26,888 nt of DNA from an uncultured Prevotella sp. (GCA_900770845.1 CAAGLS010000164.1:1-26888), one strand, 5' to 3'; shown: positions 15,508 to 24,755, counted from the first letter of the stretch. Numbers and translations are program-made. The notes: generated by a model not told the origin, from the letters alone.

Positions 15508-15580
15508 TGACCCGCATGGGGCTCGAACCCATGACCCTAACATTAAAAGTGTTATGCTCTACCAACTGAGCTAGCGGGTC
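15508..15580 (-). tRNA. tRNA-Lys (anticodon UUU)
   Basis: The minus strand folds into a complete 73-nt cloverleaf. The acceptor stem is GACCCGC/GCGGGTC with discriminator A (15508); the D-arm contains AGCTCAGTTGGTAGAGC; the anticodon stem TAACA/TGTTA closes the loop CTTTTAA with anticodon TTT; the T-arm contains GGTTCGAGCCC. The CCA end is not encoded. The gene stands alone with its own promoter and terminator. Confidence 0.97.
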
Positions 15581-15606
15581 TACACCATTGTTACGATAAG
15601 CGAGTG

Positions 15607-15638
15607 CAAAAGTAACCATTATTATTGAAACAGCCAAA
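15607..15638 (-). promoter_or_regulatory. Promoter of tRNA-Lys
   Basis: On the minus strand TTTG (15638-15635) and TACTTTTG (15614-15607) are 20 bp apart, a full match to the Bacteroidetes consensus. Transcription would start near 15601, about 20 nt before the tRNA. Confidence 0.8.
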
Positions 15639-15735
15639 TTTTTCAGCGTTTTTTTGCTTCGTGCGAGCATAAGGCTGCGAAGTGCGCCATCGGATTCACT
15701 CTGCAGCCCATCGCTTCTCCTGTTGGTAAAGCTTT

Positions 15736-15780
15736 GGTAAAAGAAAAGGAGGCAAGCACTTTTGGCGCGTGCTTGCCTCC
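15736..15780 (-). terminator. Strong terminator after the 62-residue protein gene
   Basis: GGAGGCAAGCAC (15748-15759) and GTGCTTGCCTCC (15769-15780) form a perfect 12-bp stem with a 9-nt loop, followed on the minus strand by TTTTCTTTTACC. It ends the giant-enzyme operon, showing that the small downstream gene belongs to the same transcript. Confidence 0.93.
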
Positions 15781-15815
15781 CTTACTAATCGTGGTGGTGA
15801 AGAACCTCAGAGCAT

Positions 15816-16004
15816 TCAGTCACCCCATTGCTGGGACTCGGCGTCTTCGAAGTTGTCATCGAAGACACTCCCTTTGGAAAGATGGTCTTCATGTCCCCAT
15901 CCGTCGTTAGGATTGTTGCTTGGAGGATTGGATCCTCCCAGAATGGCTTCTTCCCATCCAATTTCCTTCAACTTGATGTGTGGTGCGAAATATACTTTTT
16001 TCAT
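15816..16004 (-). CDS. Small acidic protein coupled to the giant enzyme
   Basis: A 62-residue protein whose ATG overlaps the stop codon of the giant enzyme gene by 4 nt (ATGA), and which is followed by a strong terminator, so it is probably translated by coupling. It begins M-K-K-V-Y-F-A-P-H-I, has a short amphipathic stretch (K-E-I-G-W-E-E-A-I-L-G-G-S) and ends in an Asn/Asp/Glu-rich tail with S-V-F-D-D-N-F-E-D. There is no signal peptide, membrane segment or cysteine. The Y-x-x-P start followed by an acidic tail resembles many short unnamed proteins in Prevotella and relatives. The function is unknown; the G-G-S could be a processing site like those of double-glycine leader peptides, but no peptidase or transporter gene is adjacent. 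Confidence 0.7.
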   Translation of the reverse strand: MKKVYFAPHIKLKEIGWEEAILGGSNPPSNNPNDGWGHEDHLSKGSVFDDNFEDAESQQWGD

Positions 16005-19000
16005 TTTATAATGATTTTCTTACCTTTTCTGATATAGACACCTCTCGGCAGTTTCAAAATGTCCTGTCCAACGTAGCGACCGGATAGATCGTAGATGTCG
16101 GCAGGTTTCTCTTCTATCACAAGACTGTTGAGACCTGTGGTCGCGGAGCCGTCTATCGGATAGAAGGAAGCCAACTTCGACGCTATGGAGGCGGGCAGCA
16201 GAACGTAACCCTTGTGGGCAGGATTGACCATCCGCGTCCCATCCTCATTATCCCAATAGAAGCCAAGAGAGTTGAGGTCGTGCTGTCTGTTGAAGGTCAG
16301 CTTGTAATACTTGCCTTCGCCAGAGAACACCGTGTCGTTCACGCTACCCTTCATATAGTTGCCTGTGGGTGCATCAACATCGTCGGCGGAATACACAAAA
16401 CGATAGTCGCCAGGTGCTGCCTTGACCATCACTCCCGTGTTGGCAGGAATTGTAGCTCCAGCACGATACTCATAGTCGTATCTGAATCTGTCGTTCTCGA
16501 ACTTAACCGTAGTGGCCTCCATTCCCTCCGGCACAGTCACTGCGTGGTTGTGGAAGAAGGTGGCGTAGCCGTAGCGATTCATCGTGAACGGCATCTCATT
16601 GGCGTAGCCGCTGATTTCGTGGATGGCCAAGAAATTGCTGCCCCTCTCTTGCGAATGGGTGAACACCAACTTGACAAACTTGTCTGTCACAGGCTTCTTC
16701 AACGCCACAGTGGCGGTGCTGTAGAACGGGATGCGCAAGGTGTCTACGGCGGAAAGCGTGTCCTTGGAAGCCCCTGCATAGACAACCACCTCAGCGGCAT
16801 CGTACTTGGTGTGGGAGTAGGCCGAATTATCCGGACGCTGCACCAGTCGGATGTACTTCAGCGCATCGCGTGTGCTGTTCATCAGCGTTATGGAATGCGG
16901 ATAAGCCGTGGTACGGTTGTAGCGCGAGTGCCAGAGTGTGGCTTCGTTGCCATCCACGGCATTGCGGGCGGGACTCGATTCCTGCGTGGTCTCCTCGTCG
17001 GACGTGGCGACGTATGCCAGCGGCAACTTGTAGAGGCTGTCTGCCTGGGCCACTGTGCCGTAGAACTGGATGTCGTTGAGCGTCATGAGGTTGCTGCCAT
17101 TGTAGCCCTGCTCGAAAGTGAGGCGCAGGAAAGGCTGTGAGGCCATCTTGTCGAAGCGCACTACATTGGAGTCGGCACGGTTGAGCAGCTTGTGGTTGGC
17201 CACGGTCTCCCATGCCTTGCCGTCGGCACTCTGCTCGATGGTGACAAACTTGGCGTGGTATTTGGTCTCACGCAGGTTGGTCAGCTTCACACTGCTGATG
17301 CCGCCATTGACAAGGTGGCGCAACGTGAACACGTGCGGATAGGCTGTCTCCGACCCATTGTAGCGGGAGTGCCAGAAAGAGGCGGCATTGGCGTCGAGAG
17401 CCTGCTCGGCGGGAGCCCACTCGGAGGAAGTCTCCTCATCGCTCACCTTTACAACCTGGAAGTCCGACTGCCTCATGCGCGTGGCCGTCGTGTCGCCGGC
17501 CATGTTCATGTCGAGATAGTAGACCGTGTTCTTGGTCGTCGGGAAAGTGATTTCGTTGTCGCTCTTCACAGTCACGCCAACGTTTCCGCCTGCGGAGGTG
17601 GTCACCTTGAATCGCTTGGCATCCTTATAGACAACTGTACAGGGGAGCCCGGAGCCGGAAGTGACGGCGAGCTGAGTGGCGATGGTGTCTTGCCAGGTGA
17701 TGTCGACCGTGAAATTGCCCACAGCGCGCAGGCCTTTCACGCTGCCGCTCTTCCAATGCCTTGCGGGCAGGGCGGGCAGGATTTCCAGTTTGCCAAAGCG
17801 GCTCTGGAGCAACATCTCAGCCACGCCGGAAGTGTAGCCAAAGTTGCCGTCAATCTGGAAAGGAGAGTGGGCGTCCCACAGGTTCTCGTAGATGCCACCG
17901 TTGTTGCCCATGTTGATGGTGGTCTGCCAGGTCTGGCGGAGCGCATTCTTGATGAGCGCGTGGCAGTTCTCACCGTCATAGGCCCGTGCCATGAGGTTGA
18001 GTTTGTGCCCGAGCGACCATCCCGTGCCGGTCAGTCCACGTGCATAGAGCGAGTTCTTGGCGGCACGGAAGATGGAGTCGTTCGCCTCCTTGCCAATCTG
18101 GCTGAGGGGATAGAGACCCATCAAGTGGGAGATGTGGCGGTGGCTCTTCCAGTCGCTATAGGTGTTCTGCGGGGTGGTCTTCCACTCGCGCAGGTAGGTC
18201 TTGCCATCAATCACCTCCGTATGGCAACCGGTGTCGAGGCTGTCGAAGCGGTTCTGCAGCTTCTTGACGTAGGCACTGTCCACACCTGCGTTGGCCAGCC
18301 CGAGCTTGCTGATGGCCTTGAGCGTGCTGTTGAAGAGGTCCCATACCAACTGCTGGCTGTGGGCCGTGGCATTCTCACGGTCTGGCCCGTGTTCGGGCGA
18401 GTACTCGTTGGGGCACTCATAGGTGCCGTCGGCAGCGTTCTTCACGAGCTTTTCGAGCCAGTAGTCGGTGCAGCCCTTCATCACGGGGAAAGCCTTGGTG
18501 CGCAGGAACGTGGTGTCCTGTGTGTATTCGAAGTGCTGCCAAAGATGCGAGGTGAGCCAGGCGTTGGCAATGGTGTAGTTGCTCATCCAGGTGGAGCCGC
18601 TGCCATAGATGTTGTTCTCTGTGGTGAGTGTCCATCCCTTGTTGACGTGGCCGATGCTGCGCGCGTTGGCCTGCCACTGCGGCTTCACCACGGCCTCACG
18701 ATAGATCCAGTCGGTCATGGGTGCGTGGAGTTCAGAGAGGTTGGTGGGCTCGGCCGGCCAGTAGTTCATCTGCACATTGATGTCGGCATGGATGTCGCTG
18801 TGCCACGGTGCCTGGTTGCGGTTGTTCCAAATGCCCTGGAGGTTGGCGGGCAGCGTCACACCACGGCTGGAGCTGATGAGCAGGTAACGTCCGTAGTTGA
18901 AGTAGAGTTCCTCAAGGAAGAGGTTGTCGTCCTGATTGAGGGCGTAGCGGCTGATGAGCGAGTCGGTGGTTGTGGCCACCGCGTCGGCGAGCGTGAGCTG

Positions 19001-22000
19001 GCAGCGGTCAAAGTAGTGCTTGTAGTCGTTCTTGTGGGCGGTGAGCAGAGCGTCGTACTTCTTGCCCACGGCCCTGTCCACGATGCTGGTCAGACGCGGC
19101 TCGATGAGGCTCCGGTCGCTGACATACTCTGCGGCCGAGGGGTCGTAGTTGGTGATGCCGCGCAGGTAGACCGTCATGGTGTTGGCTCCAGAGACCTTGA
19201 TGTTCTGTCCCTGGCTGGAGATGACACCTCCCGCCACCACAACGCGGGCCTCAGCCATATAGCTTTCGGGCGTTGCCGCCCCAGAGTCGTTCTGTCGGGC
19301 GATGTTTCCGGCAAAGGTAATCTTGCCCTGGCCACCAACTATGGTGTAGCGGGCGTTGCTGCCGTTGGCGTCGGCGAGTGTCAGCGTGGCGTTGATCATG
19401 CTGTCGCGGCTGGCCTCATAGCGTATCACGACGATGCTGTCGGGATAGGAGGCGATGTAGGAGCGCGTGTAGTTCACTCCGTTCATACTGTACTTCACAC
19501 CAGCCACGGCCTCGTTGATGTCGAGATAGCGGGCATAGTCGGTCACGTCGCCGGCATTGTCGGTGTGGATGTTGAGGCTGCCGAAGTTGAGATAGTAGCC
19601 GTAGGAGGGGTTGCCCGTCAGGGAGCCGAGCTTGCCGCTCCACAGGGTCTTGTCGTTGAACTGCACGTTGTCGTTGACAATCTGTCCCATCACGGTGGCG
19701 CCAAACTGTCCGTTGCCGATGGGCAGGCAGGAGGTCATCCATGTGGTGGCGGGCTTGTTGTACCACAGTGTGTATTTGTGGGCGCTATTGAGGCTTGCGG
19801 CACCGGTCACCTGCACCAGCTCTCCCTCGGGTATGAACTGTACGCAGTTGCCCTCGTCGCCCCGCGTCCAAAGGGCAATGTTGTTGTCCACGTTGGCGCC
19901 GCGGAACTGGTTGAAGTAGTTCTTGGCATTGGTGGTGTCGGTCGAAATCTCAAAACCCGTGCCGTTGACAAAGTCTTCGGTAATCCAGAACTCCGTTGTC
20001 GCCGTGGTTGGCGTGCCGGCATTCACCTGGTGGTGGCGGTCGGAATCAGAGGATGTGGTGACATAGAGCTGCTGCCCCTGCTTGTTGAAGATGGTGTATT
20101 TGCCATTGGGCTGCCTCTCGAAGCGCCACAGCTGCGAGTCGCCGCTCTTGGTGGAGCTGCCGGCGAGCACCGTCGGCGCGCCCTTGCCATTGGAGGCGAG
20201 CACGAGTCCCCTGCTCTGGAATTGGATGTAGTACCACACGGGGTTGGCTGCAGTGCTGCTCTTGGGCAGACTGGCTGCGAACGCCATGTCGTCCTCAGCA
20301 ACGTAGCGCAGCACATTGTTGCGGTTGCCCTTGTCCCATACGCCCACATCCTGACCGGCGGCGAGCTGGCCCACTTGGTTCATGGCGTTGGCGGCTGTGC
20401 TGTCGGTGGAGAGCTCATAGCATCCGGCAAACTCCGTATTGTTCGAGCGGAAGAGGACCAGAGGCGTGCCTTCGGTGGACGAAGTGACAAAGCGGGCCTG
20501 GGACTTGTTGCTGCCGTTGTTGAGCTTGAGCCTCAGTCCGGCCTTGTTCACGAGATAGTAGTGTGTCTGCGTAGTGTCCGACCAAACGGCCTTCCAGAGC
20601 TGGCTGTCGCCCTTGGTGGCCTTGGCCACTGCGGTGACGGCGTTGGCTCCGTCGCCATTGGATGCGAGCACGTTGCCCGAAGCGGCAAACTGCAGGTAAT
20701 ACCAGTAGGCGGTGCTGTCGTTGCTGACCTTGAAGGCCTTGTTGTCGGCTGCGGCCCCGAGGATGTTCTCGCCCTTGCTGACCGTGAGGTCGCGGCCGTT
20801 GGCTCCTGCGAGCTTCACGATGGGCTTCAGCCCACAGGCCTTGGCCACTGCGGCCGGCACGGTGAAGGTCTTGGTGTTGGCGATGTAGACAAGGCTGTCG
20901 CGCTGGTCGTACACCTTGAAGCCTACAACGCCATAATTGGTATTGTCCACATGGTAGGTGATGGAGCTGTCGGCGTTGAGCACGGCATAGGAGAGCGTGC
21001 CCTGGGGGGCGAGTTGCTTGCCGCGGGTGAAGTCCTCCCACTGGCCAAACTCTCCTTGCTTGCCCACTGCGTCCTCGCCGGTGTAGTCCTGGCGCATTTC
21101 GCCCGGCTTGGCGTCCTTGGCTATGCTCGGACTCTTGCGTATATGGTCGGAGATGAAGATGAGGTTCTGGCTGGCCGCTGTCTTGGGCAGTTTGCGCATC
21201 TCGGTCTTCACGGAGTCAATCATGGCCTGTGTGGTGGTCATGTTGTAGTTGGAGTAGTCGCCGATGAAGCGGTTGGTCACAGGCACGAAGAAGCCATAGT
21301 ACTCGAAGAAATCGGAAAGGTCCTCGTTTGCCACCTTGGCGCAGGTGAGCGCGAAGCGCAAGTAGTCCTCATCTCCGTAGGTCTTGCCCGAGTGCATGGC
21401 GCGGCGGGTCATGGGATGCTCCTGCAGGGCGGCGAAGAGACGCGGGAAGAACGTGGTGTCGTTCTTTGCGGCGTGATAGTAGAGATAGAGCTTGTAGAAC
21501 ATCTGCGTGCAGCCCCATGTGCCGTAGTCGGGCCAGAAAGTCTTCGTGGTATGCTTCCTTGCGAGGGTAGACACGGCGCTTTCCTGACCGCCTCCCCGCG
21601 ACGTCGACTTGCCATACTCGAAAAGAATCTGGTTGGAGAAGAGGTTGTTGGAGACCTCTGTCATTCCGGCCATGTTGATGAGCTTCTGGTGGTTGTGGCC
21701 GAACTCATGTCCGGGAGCCCAGAGCTTGCCGGCTCCCGTGTTGAGCACGCTGTACTTCACCAACTCATTAGGCCATGCGTAGTATCCATAATAGGTTCCA
21801 CCCGTGGAGGCATAGAGTCCGCTGGCCACGGCGGTGGCGTTCATCACGCAGTTGCAGCGGTCCTTCCACTTCTCGCGGAATCCCATGAGTGCCTGTTCGT
21901 GGCTGACAATGAACTCCCACACGCCGAGCATCTCCACAATGTCGTTGGCACTGCATCCCGTCTTCACGTGCTGTGCGTCGGCATGGATGACCACGTTCTT

Positions 22001-24202
22001 GGTGCGCATGTCGAACGAGCGGCTGTTGGTGACCAGTCCGTCGCTGACCATGTTGGCCCAATCGGTGTTGGTCATGCCCTTCACCACGTCGAAGTAGCCA
22101 CAGACCTCGCCGCCCTCGATGTGCACACGCACCATGGGGAAGCTGGCCAGTGTGGTGGCCTTGGTCGTGTCGTAGGTGTCGGCGATGTAGCGCATGAAGA
22201 GGTTGCCGTCGGTGCCGGCTGTCACGATGTTCATGCCCTTGCGCAAGGTGGTGATGGTGCCGTTCTTGGTGCCGAGGGGAATAATCTCGCACTCCATCTT
22301 GGAGTTGGCCGGCACATCATTGACAAAGATGAAGACCACACTGTCCTTCTTCACGGTGATTCCTGTGGGACCAAACATGGAGCCCATCTGATAGCCAATG
22401 CCCATACGCTCGGACCATCTGGTATAGTCGGAGAAAGGCTCGTAGTCGGCAATGCGGAACTGCTTTTCCCAGTTGTGCCCGCTCTGATAGCGTGTCCAAG
22501 TGCTGTCCTTGACCTTCAGCGTCATGTTGACGAGTTCATCGGGCAGACTGCTTGCCACCAACTGGCTGCGCAGTTCGGCTGTCGCCATCTGCTTGTAGGC
22601 CGGCTTGAGCTGCGTCATGGCCGAGTCGGCGAAGTAGGTGAGCAATGTCGTCTGGTAGTTGCCCAAGTTGGCCTCCAAATCCTTGATGTGGCGATAGGCT
22701 GCCTGCTGGGCGCTGAGTGCGGTCTGGTCGGGAGTGATTTCCTTAAACATCCAGCGGTTGCCGCCGCCACCAGTATGCCAGCGAACGGCATCATACCCCT
22801 GGCTCTCGGCGCAGTGCACCCCCCATGTGGTATCATTGCGTTCCTTAAGCTCAAAGGCCAGGGTGTAAGGGTCGGCAGTGTTGGCCGACAACTTGAATCC
22901 CTGGGTGGGCTGGTCGTTGGAGGTGAAGTAGTAGGCACTCTGCCTGTAAACGTTAGTGAGATATTGGCCGGTCACGGCATTCTTGAGTGTGCAATAGCCA
23001 TTGCCAAGATCCACCAATTGCCACGCCTGCAGATACTGGCCGTTGTCTTCGGCACCTGTGTTGACGCGCCCCGTTACATAGTTGGACACCATCACGCGTC
23101 CATACTCCAAGCTCACTACATGATAGTAGCGTCCGGCTTGCGGAGTCGAAGCCCCCATGGCCTTGGCCAGTTGGTTTTTCAGCGACTCATCGGAGATGGA
23201 GTCCACCCGTTCGAGCTTCCATTCCGAAGCCGTCGCCGTAGATGCTGTCGATGGTGTCCATCTCACGATTTTGTCGTCCCGATTGGCGTGCCAGCCCCAT
23301 CCGTCGGAGGCCGACACGTTGAAGATATTATAATAGGTATGGCTGTTGTCGCGCGTCCAAGGCGCGATGTTGAAGCCATGGGGCGAGAAGCCCGTGTTGT
23401 AGGCCACCTCGTTGCTTTCCACGGTCTGGACATAGCCACCCGAGGTGAGACTCTGGATGGAATACTTGTCGTCGGCGGTGTAGCGCAGTAGGAAGAGCTG
23501 GTCATAGCCCGACGTGGCCTTGGTGCCCTGGATGAAGAGTCCGTTGGAGCCGTTCTGATAGGCATACCAGTCGGAGCCGTCGTGGCGCTTGTCGTTGATG
23601 ATGCGGTAGACGCCCGTGTGGAGTTTCTCCGTGTTCTTGAGCGAGGCTGTCATTTCATCGGTCTTCACCACTTCCTCAAGTCGCCACTCCGATCCGTAGT
23701 TCTGCGCATCGCTTGTGGTGGGCTGCCACCTGACGACCCTCCTCATGTCCTGCGCCTCATGCAGACAGAAGGTGCTGCTGCCCGCAAGGAAGAGGTTGTA
23801 ACATGGTTTCAGCTGCGCACTGTCGGTGTTGTGCTGTGCGTTCAGCTTGATCTGCACCGTCATGGGCGTGTAGCCCGTGGTGTAGGGGGTCTCGTTGGCC
23901 GAAACGCTTTGCACATAACGCCCTGTGGCGACGTTGCGCAGCGTGTACCCACCGGTAACGCCCGGTTTACTCTCCAACAAGAACAGGTCGGAAAAGTCCG
24001 TCTGACTTGTCGCCGCGACCGCATAGCTCTTGGTGTTGAGCGTATGGGTCGATGTCTCATACATCACGTTGCCGTAGCGTGCGTTCCAAATGCGGTAAAT
24101 CTTCCCGGTAGAGGGTGCTGAATACTCAGCACCATAACCGGAAAGCGTAGCGCACAGAAGCAAAACGACAAGTGACTTGAGTCGTTTTCTTAAATGGCTC
24201 AT
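16001..24202 (-). CDS. Giant secreted M60 metallopeptidase and GH95 glycosidase fusion
   Basis: A 2733-residue exported enzyme likely to degrade mucin-type glycoproteins. In order: signal peptide (1-24, ending G-Y-G-A); three ricin-like repeats (about 30-530); an M60 (enhancin-like) peptidase (about 600-930) with H832-E-F-G-H836 and E849, fitting HExGH-x(8-24)-E; two more ricin-like repeats (about 1170-1440, each with L-A-S-N-G and S-Q-L-W); a GH95 domain (about 1475-2190) with D1807-I-N1809-V-Q-M-N-Y-W, the probable general acid E1937 in S-P-E-H-G-P and D2118 in Q-I-D-G-N-F-G; two F5/8C (CBM32-like) modules 147 residues apart (W2277 and W2424, both in W-H-S-R-Y-N); and a C-terminal tail (I-Y-D-L-S-G-R to K-K-I-I-I-K) like those routed through the type IX system. 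GH95 enzymes are mainly alpha-1,2-L-fucosidases; galactosidase activity is also known. All key catalytic residues appear present. Confidence 0.93.
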   Translation of the reverse strand: MSHLRKRLKSLVVLLLCATLSGYGAEYSAPSTGKIYRIWNARYGNVMYETSTHTLNTKSYAVAATSQTDFSDLFLLESKPGVTGGYTLRNVATGRYVQSVSANETPYTTGYTPMTVQIKLNAQHNTDSAQLKPCYNLFLAGSSTFCLHEAQDMRRVVRWQPTTSDAQNYGSEWRLEEVVKTDEMTASLKNTEKLHTGVYRIINDKRHDGSDWYAYQNGSNGLFIQGTKATSGYDQLFLLRYTADDKYSIQSLTSGGYVQTVESNEVAYNTGFSPHGFNIAPWTRDNSHTYYNIFNVSASDGWGWHANRDDKIVRWTPSTASTATASEWKLERVDSISDESLKNQLAKAMGASTPQAGRYYHVVSLEYGRVMVSNYVTGRVNTGAEDNGQYLQAWQLVDLGNGYCTLKNAVTGQYLTNVYRQSAYYFTSNDQPTQGFKLSANTADPYTLAFELKERNDTTWGVHCAESQGYDAVRWHTGGGGNRWMFKEITPDQTALSAQQAAYRHIKDLEANLGNYQTTLLTYFADSAMTQLKPAYKQMATAELRSQLVASSLPDELVNMTLKVKDSTWTRYQSGHNWEKQFRIADYEPFSDYTRWSERMGIGYQMGSMFGPTGITVKKDSVVFIFVNDVPANSKMECEIIPLGTKNGTITTLRKGMNIVTAGTDGNLFMRYIADTYDTTKATTLASFPMVRVHIEGGEVCGYFDVVKGMTNTDWANMVSDGLVTNSRSFDMRTKNVVIHADAQHVKTGCSANDIVEMLGVWEFIVSHEQALMGFREKWKDRCNCVMNATAVASGLYASTGGTYYGYYAWPNELVKYSVLNTGAGKLWAPGHEFGHNHQKLINMAGMTEVSNNLFSNQILFEYGKSTSRGGGQESAVSTLARKHTTKTFWPDYGTWGCTQMFYKLYLYYHAAKNDTTFFPRLFAALQEHPMTRRAMHSGKTYGDEDYLRFALTCAKVANEDLSDFFEYYGFFVPVTNRFIGDYSNYNMTTTQAMIDSVKTEMRKLPKTAASQNLIFISDHIRKSPSIAKDAKPGEMRQDYTGEDAVGKQGEFGQWEDFTRGKQLAPQGTLSYAVLNADSSITYHVDNTNYGVVGFKVYDQRDSLVYIANTKTFTVPAAVAKACGLKPIVKLAGANGRDLTVSKGENILGAAADNKAFKVSNDSTAYWYYLQFAASGNVLASNGDGANAVTAVAKATKGDSQLWKAVWSDTTQTHYYLVNKAGLRLKLNNGSNKSQARFVTSSTEGTPLVLFRSNNTEFAGCYELSTDSTAANAMNQVGQLAAGQDVGVWDKGNRNNVLRYVAEDDMAFAASLPKSSTAANPVWYYIQFQSRGLVLASNGKGAPTVLAGSSTKSGDSQLWRFERQPNGKYTIFNKQGQQLYVTTSSDSDRHHQVNAGTPTTATTEFWITEDFVNGTGFEISTDTTNAKNYFNQFRGANVDNNIALWTRGDEGNCVQFIPEGELVQVTGAASLNSAHKYTLWYNKPATTWMTSCLPIGNGQFGATVMGQIVNDNVQFNDKTLWSGKLGSLTGNPSYGYYLNFGSLNIHTDNAGDVTDYARYLDINEAVAGVKYSMNGVNYTRSYIASYPDSIVVIRYEASRDSMINATLTLADANGSNARYTIVGGQGKITFAGNIARQNDSGAATPESYMAEARVVVAGGVISSQGQNIKVSGANTMTVYLRGITNYDPSAAEYVSDRSLIEPRLTSIVDRAVGKKYDALLTAHKNDYKHYFDRCQLTLADAVATTTDSLISRYALNQDDNLFLEELYFNYGRYLLISSSRGVTLPANLQGIWNNRNQAPWHSDIHADINVQMNYWPAEPTNLSELHAPMTDWIYREAVVKPQWQANARSIGHVNKGWTLTTENNIYGSGSTWMSNYTIANAWLTSHLWQHFEYTQDTTFLRTKAFPVMKGCTDYWLEKLVKNAADGTYECPNEYSPEHGPDRENATAHSQQLVWDLFNSTLKAISKLGLANAGVDSAYVKKLQNRFDSLDTGCHTEVIDGKTYLREWKTTPQNTYSDWKSHRHISHLMGLYPLSQIGKEANDSIFRAAKNSLYARGLTGTGWSLGHKLNLMARAYDGENCHALIKNALRQTWQTTINMGNNGGIYENLWDAHSPFQIDGNFGYTSGVAEMLLQSRFGKLEILPALPARHWKSGSVKGLRAVGNFTVDITWQDTIATQLAVTSGSGLPCTVVYKDAKRFKVTTSAGGNVGVTVKSDNEITFPTTKNTVYYLDMNMAGDTTATRMRQSDFQVVKVSDEETSSEWAPAEQALDANAASFWHSRYNGSETAYPHVFTLRHLVNGGISSVKLTNLRETKYHAKFVTIEQSADGKAWETVANHKLLNRADSNVVRFDKMASQPFLRLTFEQGYNGSNLMTLNDIQFYGTVAQADSLYKLPLAYVATSDEETTQESSPARNAVDGNEATLWHSRYNRTTAYPHSITLMNSTRDALKYIRLVQRPDNSAYSHTKYDAAEVVVYAGASKDTLSAVDTLRIPFYSTATVALKKPVTDKFVKLVFTHSQERGSNFLAIHEISGYANEMPFTMNRYGYATFFHNHAVTVPEGMEATTVKFENDRFRYDYEYRAGATIPANTGVMVKAAPGDYRFVYSADDVDAPTGNYMKGSVNDTVFSGEGKYYKLTFNRQHDLNSLGFYWDNEDGTRMVNPAHKGYVLLPASIASKLASFYPIDGSATTGLNSLVIEEKPADIYDLSGRYVGQDILKLPRGVYIRKGKKIIIK

Positions 24203-24249
24203 GTATCAATTACAGTTTTAGAAAATATGTTGTAGCACAAAAAGTGCTG

Positions 24250-24257
24250 CAAAGGTA
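24250..24257 (-). promoter_or_regulatory. Promoter -7 box of the giant enzyme gene
   Basis: On the minus strand it reads TACCTTTG, a full match to TAnnTTTG, preceded by a run of T. Transcription would start near 24243, giving a leader of about 40 nt that contains the inverted repeat AGCAC-TTTTT-GTGCT. Confidence 0.65.
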
Positions 24258-24302
24258 ATAAAAAAAAAACAGAATACTCCTTAAATCTTGATAATCTTTT
24301 TA

Positions 24303-24335
24303 AGGTCGGTTCTAAAAATTAGGTCGAGGCGTATT
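24303..24335. mobile_element. Decayed end of the fold-back element
   Basis: The 28 bp at 24308-24335 match the right end of the 12014-12206 element, read from its tip inwards, at 26 of 28 positions; the outer tip (24303-24307) is less well kept. No second end is visible nearby, so this is a solo relic. Confidence 0.6.
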
Positions 24336-24444
24336 GGGCCCAGTGCCCACCTTTTCTCGCCACGGCCGAGCACAAGCGAGCTTGGCTCAGCTGAAAAGGT
24401 TATGCAAGCTATCGGGACTCAAAACAGACCTGCCATGGGATTCG

Positions 24445-24578
24445 GCAGCTTGCATCCGCAGTAGCCTCGAAGAGGCGGCCTCTCTCTAACCCCGGGCAAG
24501 CGTAGCGCAGCCCGGGGGTTAGGTGTGTGGAATGCTGCACTCAGCGCCTCGAAGACGCGCGAAGCACGCAGTGCGCGG
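24445..24578. repeat. REP-like dispersed repeat, copy B
   Basis: It aligns with copy A at 12295 through GCAGCTTGC, TAGCCTCGAAGAGGCG, CTCTCTAACCCC, CAAGCG-AGCGCAG and GACGCGC-AAGCACGCAGTG. Here the central part is a good hairpin (AACCCCGGGC pairing with GCCCGGGGGTT around AAGCGTAGCGCA), whereas copy A has substitutions in the stem. Confidence 0.75.
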
Positions 24579-24691
24579 CCCCTTTTTAGGGCAGGCGCAA
24601 GGCACTGCCCCTGCCGTCGGCCCATGCACCTCCCCCTCCCAAGGATAAGGGACTTCGCGCCTCTACCTGTTTGGACGATAGCGGATAATCT

Positions 24692-24732
24692 CTTTAAAAG
24701 AAAGAATCAGCCGACGGAAATCCGCCGGCTGA
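24692..24732 (-). terminator. Terminator of the thymidine kinase/transporter operon
   Basis: On the minus strand TCAGCCGGCGG (24732-24722) and CCGTCGGCTGA (24717-24707) form an 11-bp stem with one G-U pair and a 4-nt loop, followed by ATTCTTTCTTTTAAAG. It begins about 25 nt after the transporter stop codon. Confidence 0.85.
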
Positions 24733-24755
24733 CTGTGGGGTGGGGCTGTTGCAGT

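Larger units (their letters stand above)
24258..24691. other. Gene-free stretch upstream of the giant enzyme gene
   Basis: No gene is supported. The stretch holds a T-rich promoter-upstream region, a decayed end of the fold-back element (24303-24335), a GC-rich segment with short inverted repeats (for example GGGCCCAGTGCCC near 24336-24350) and copy B of the REP-like repeat (24445-24578). Confidence 0.6.

Noticed and set aside
17192..23491. Plus-strand open frame of 2099 codons opposite the giant enzyme gene
   Set aside because: It is antisense to a gene with clear domains and catalytic motifs. Its translation is a low-complexity mix of Val, Gly, His and Leu with no domain, signal peptide or promoter. 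GC-rich third codon positions in the real gene keep the antisense frame open.
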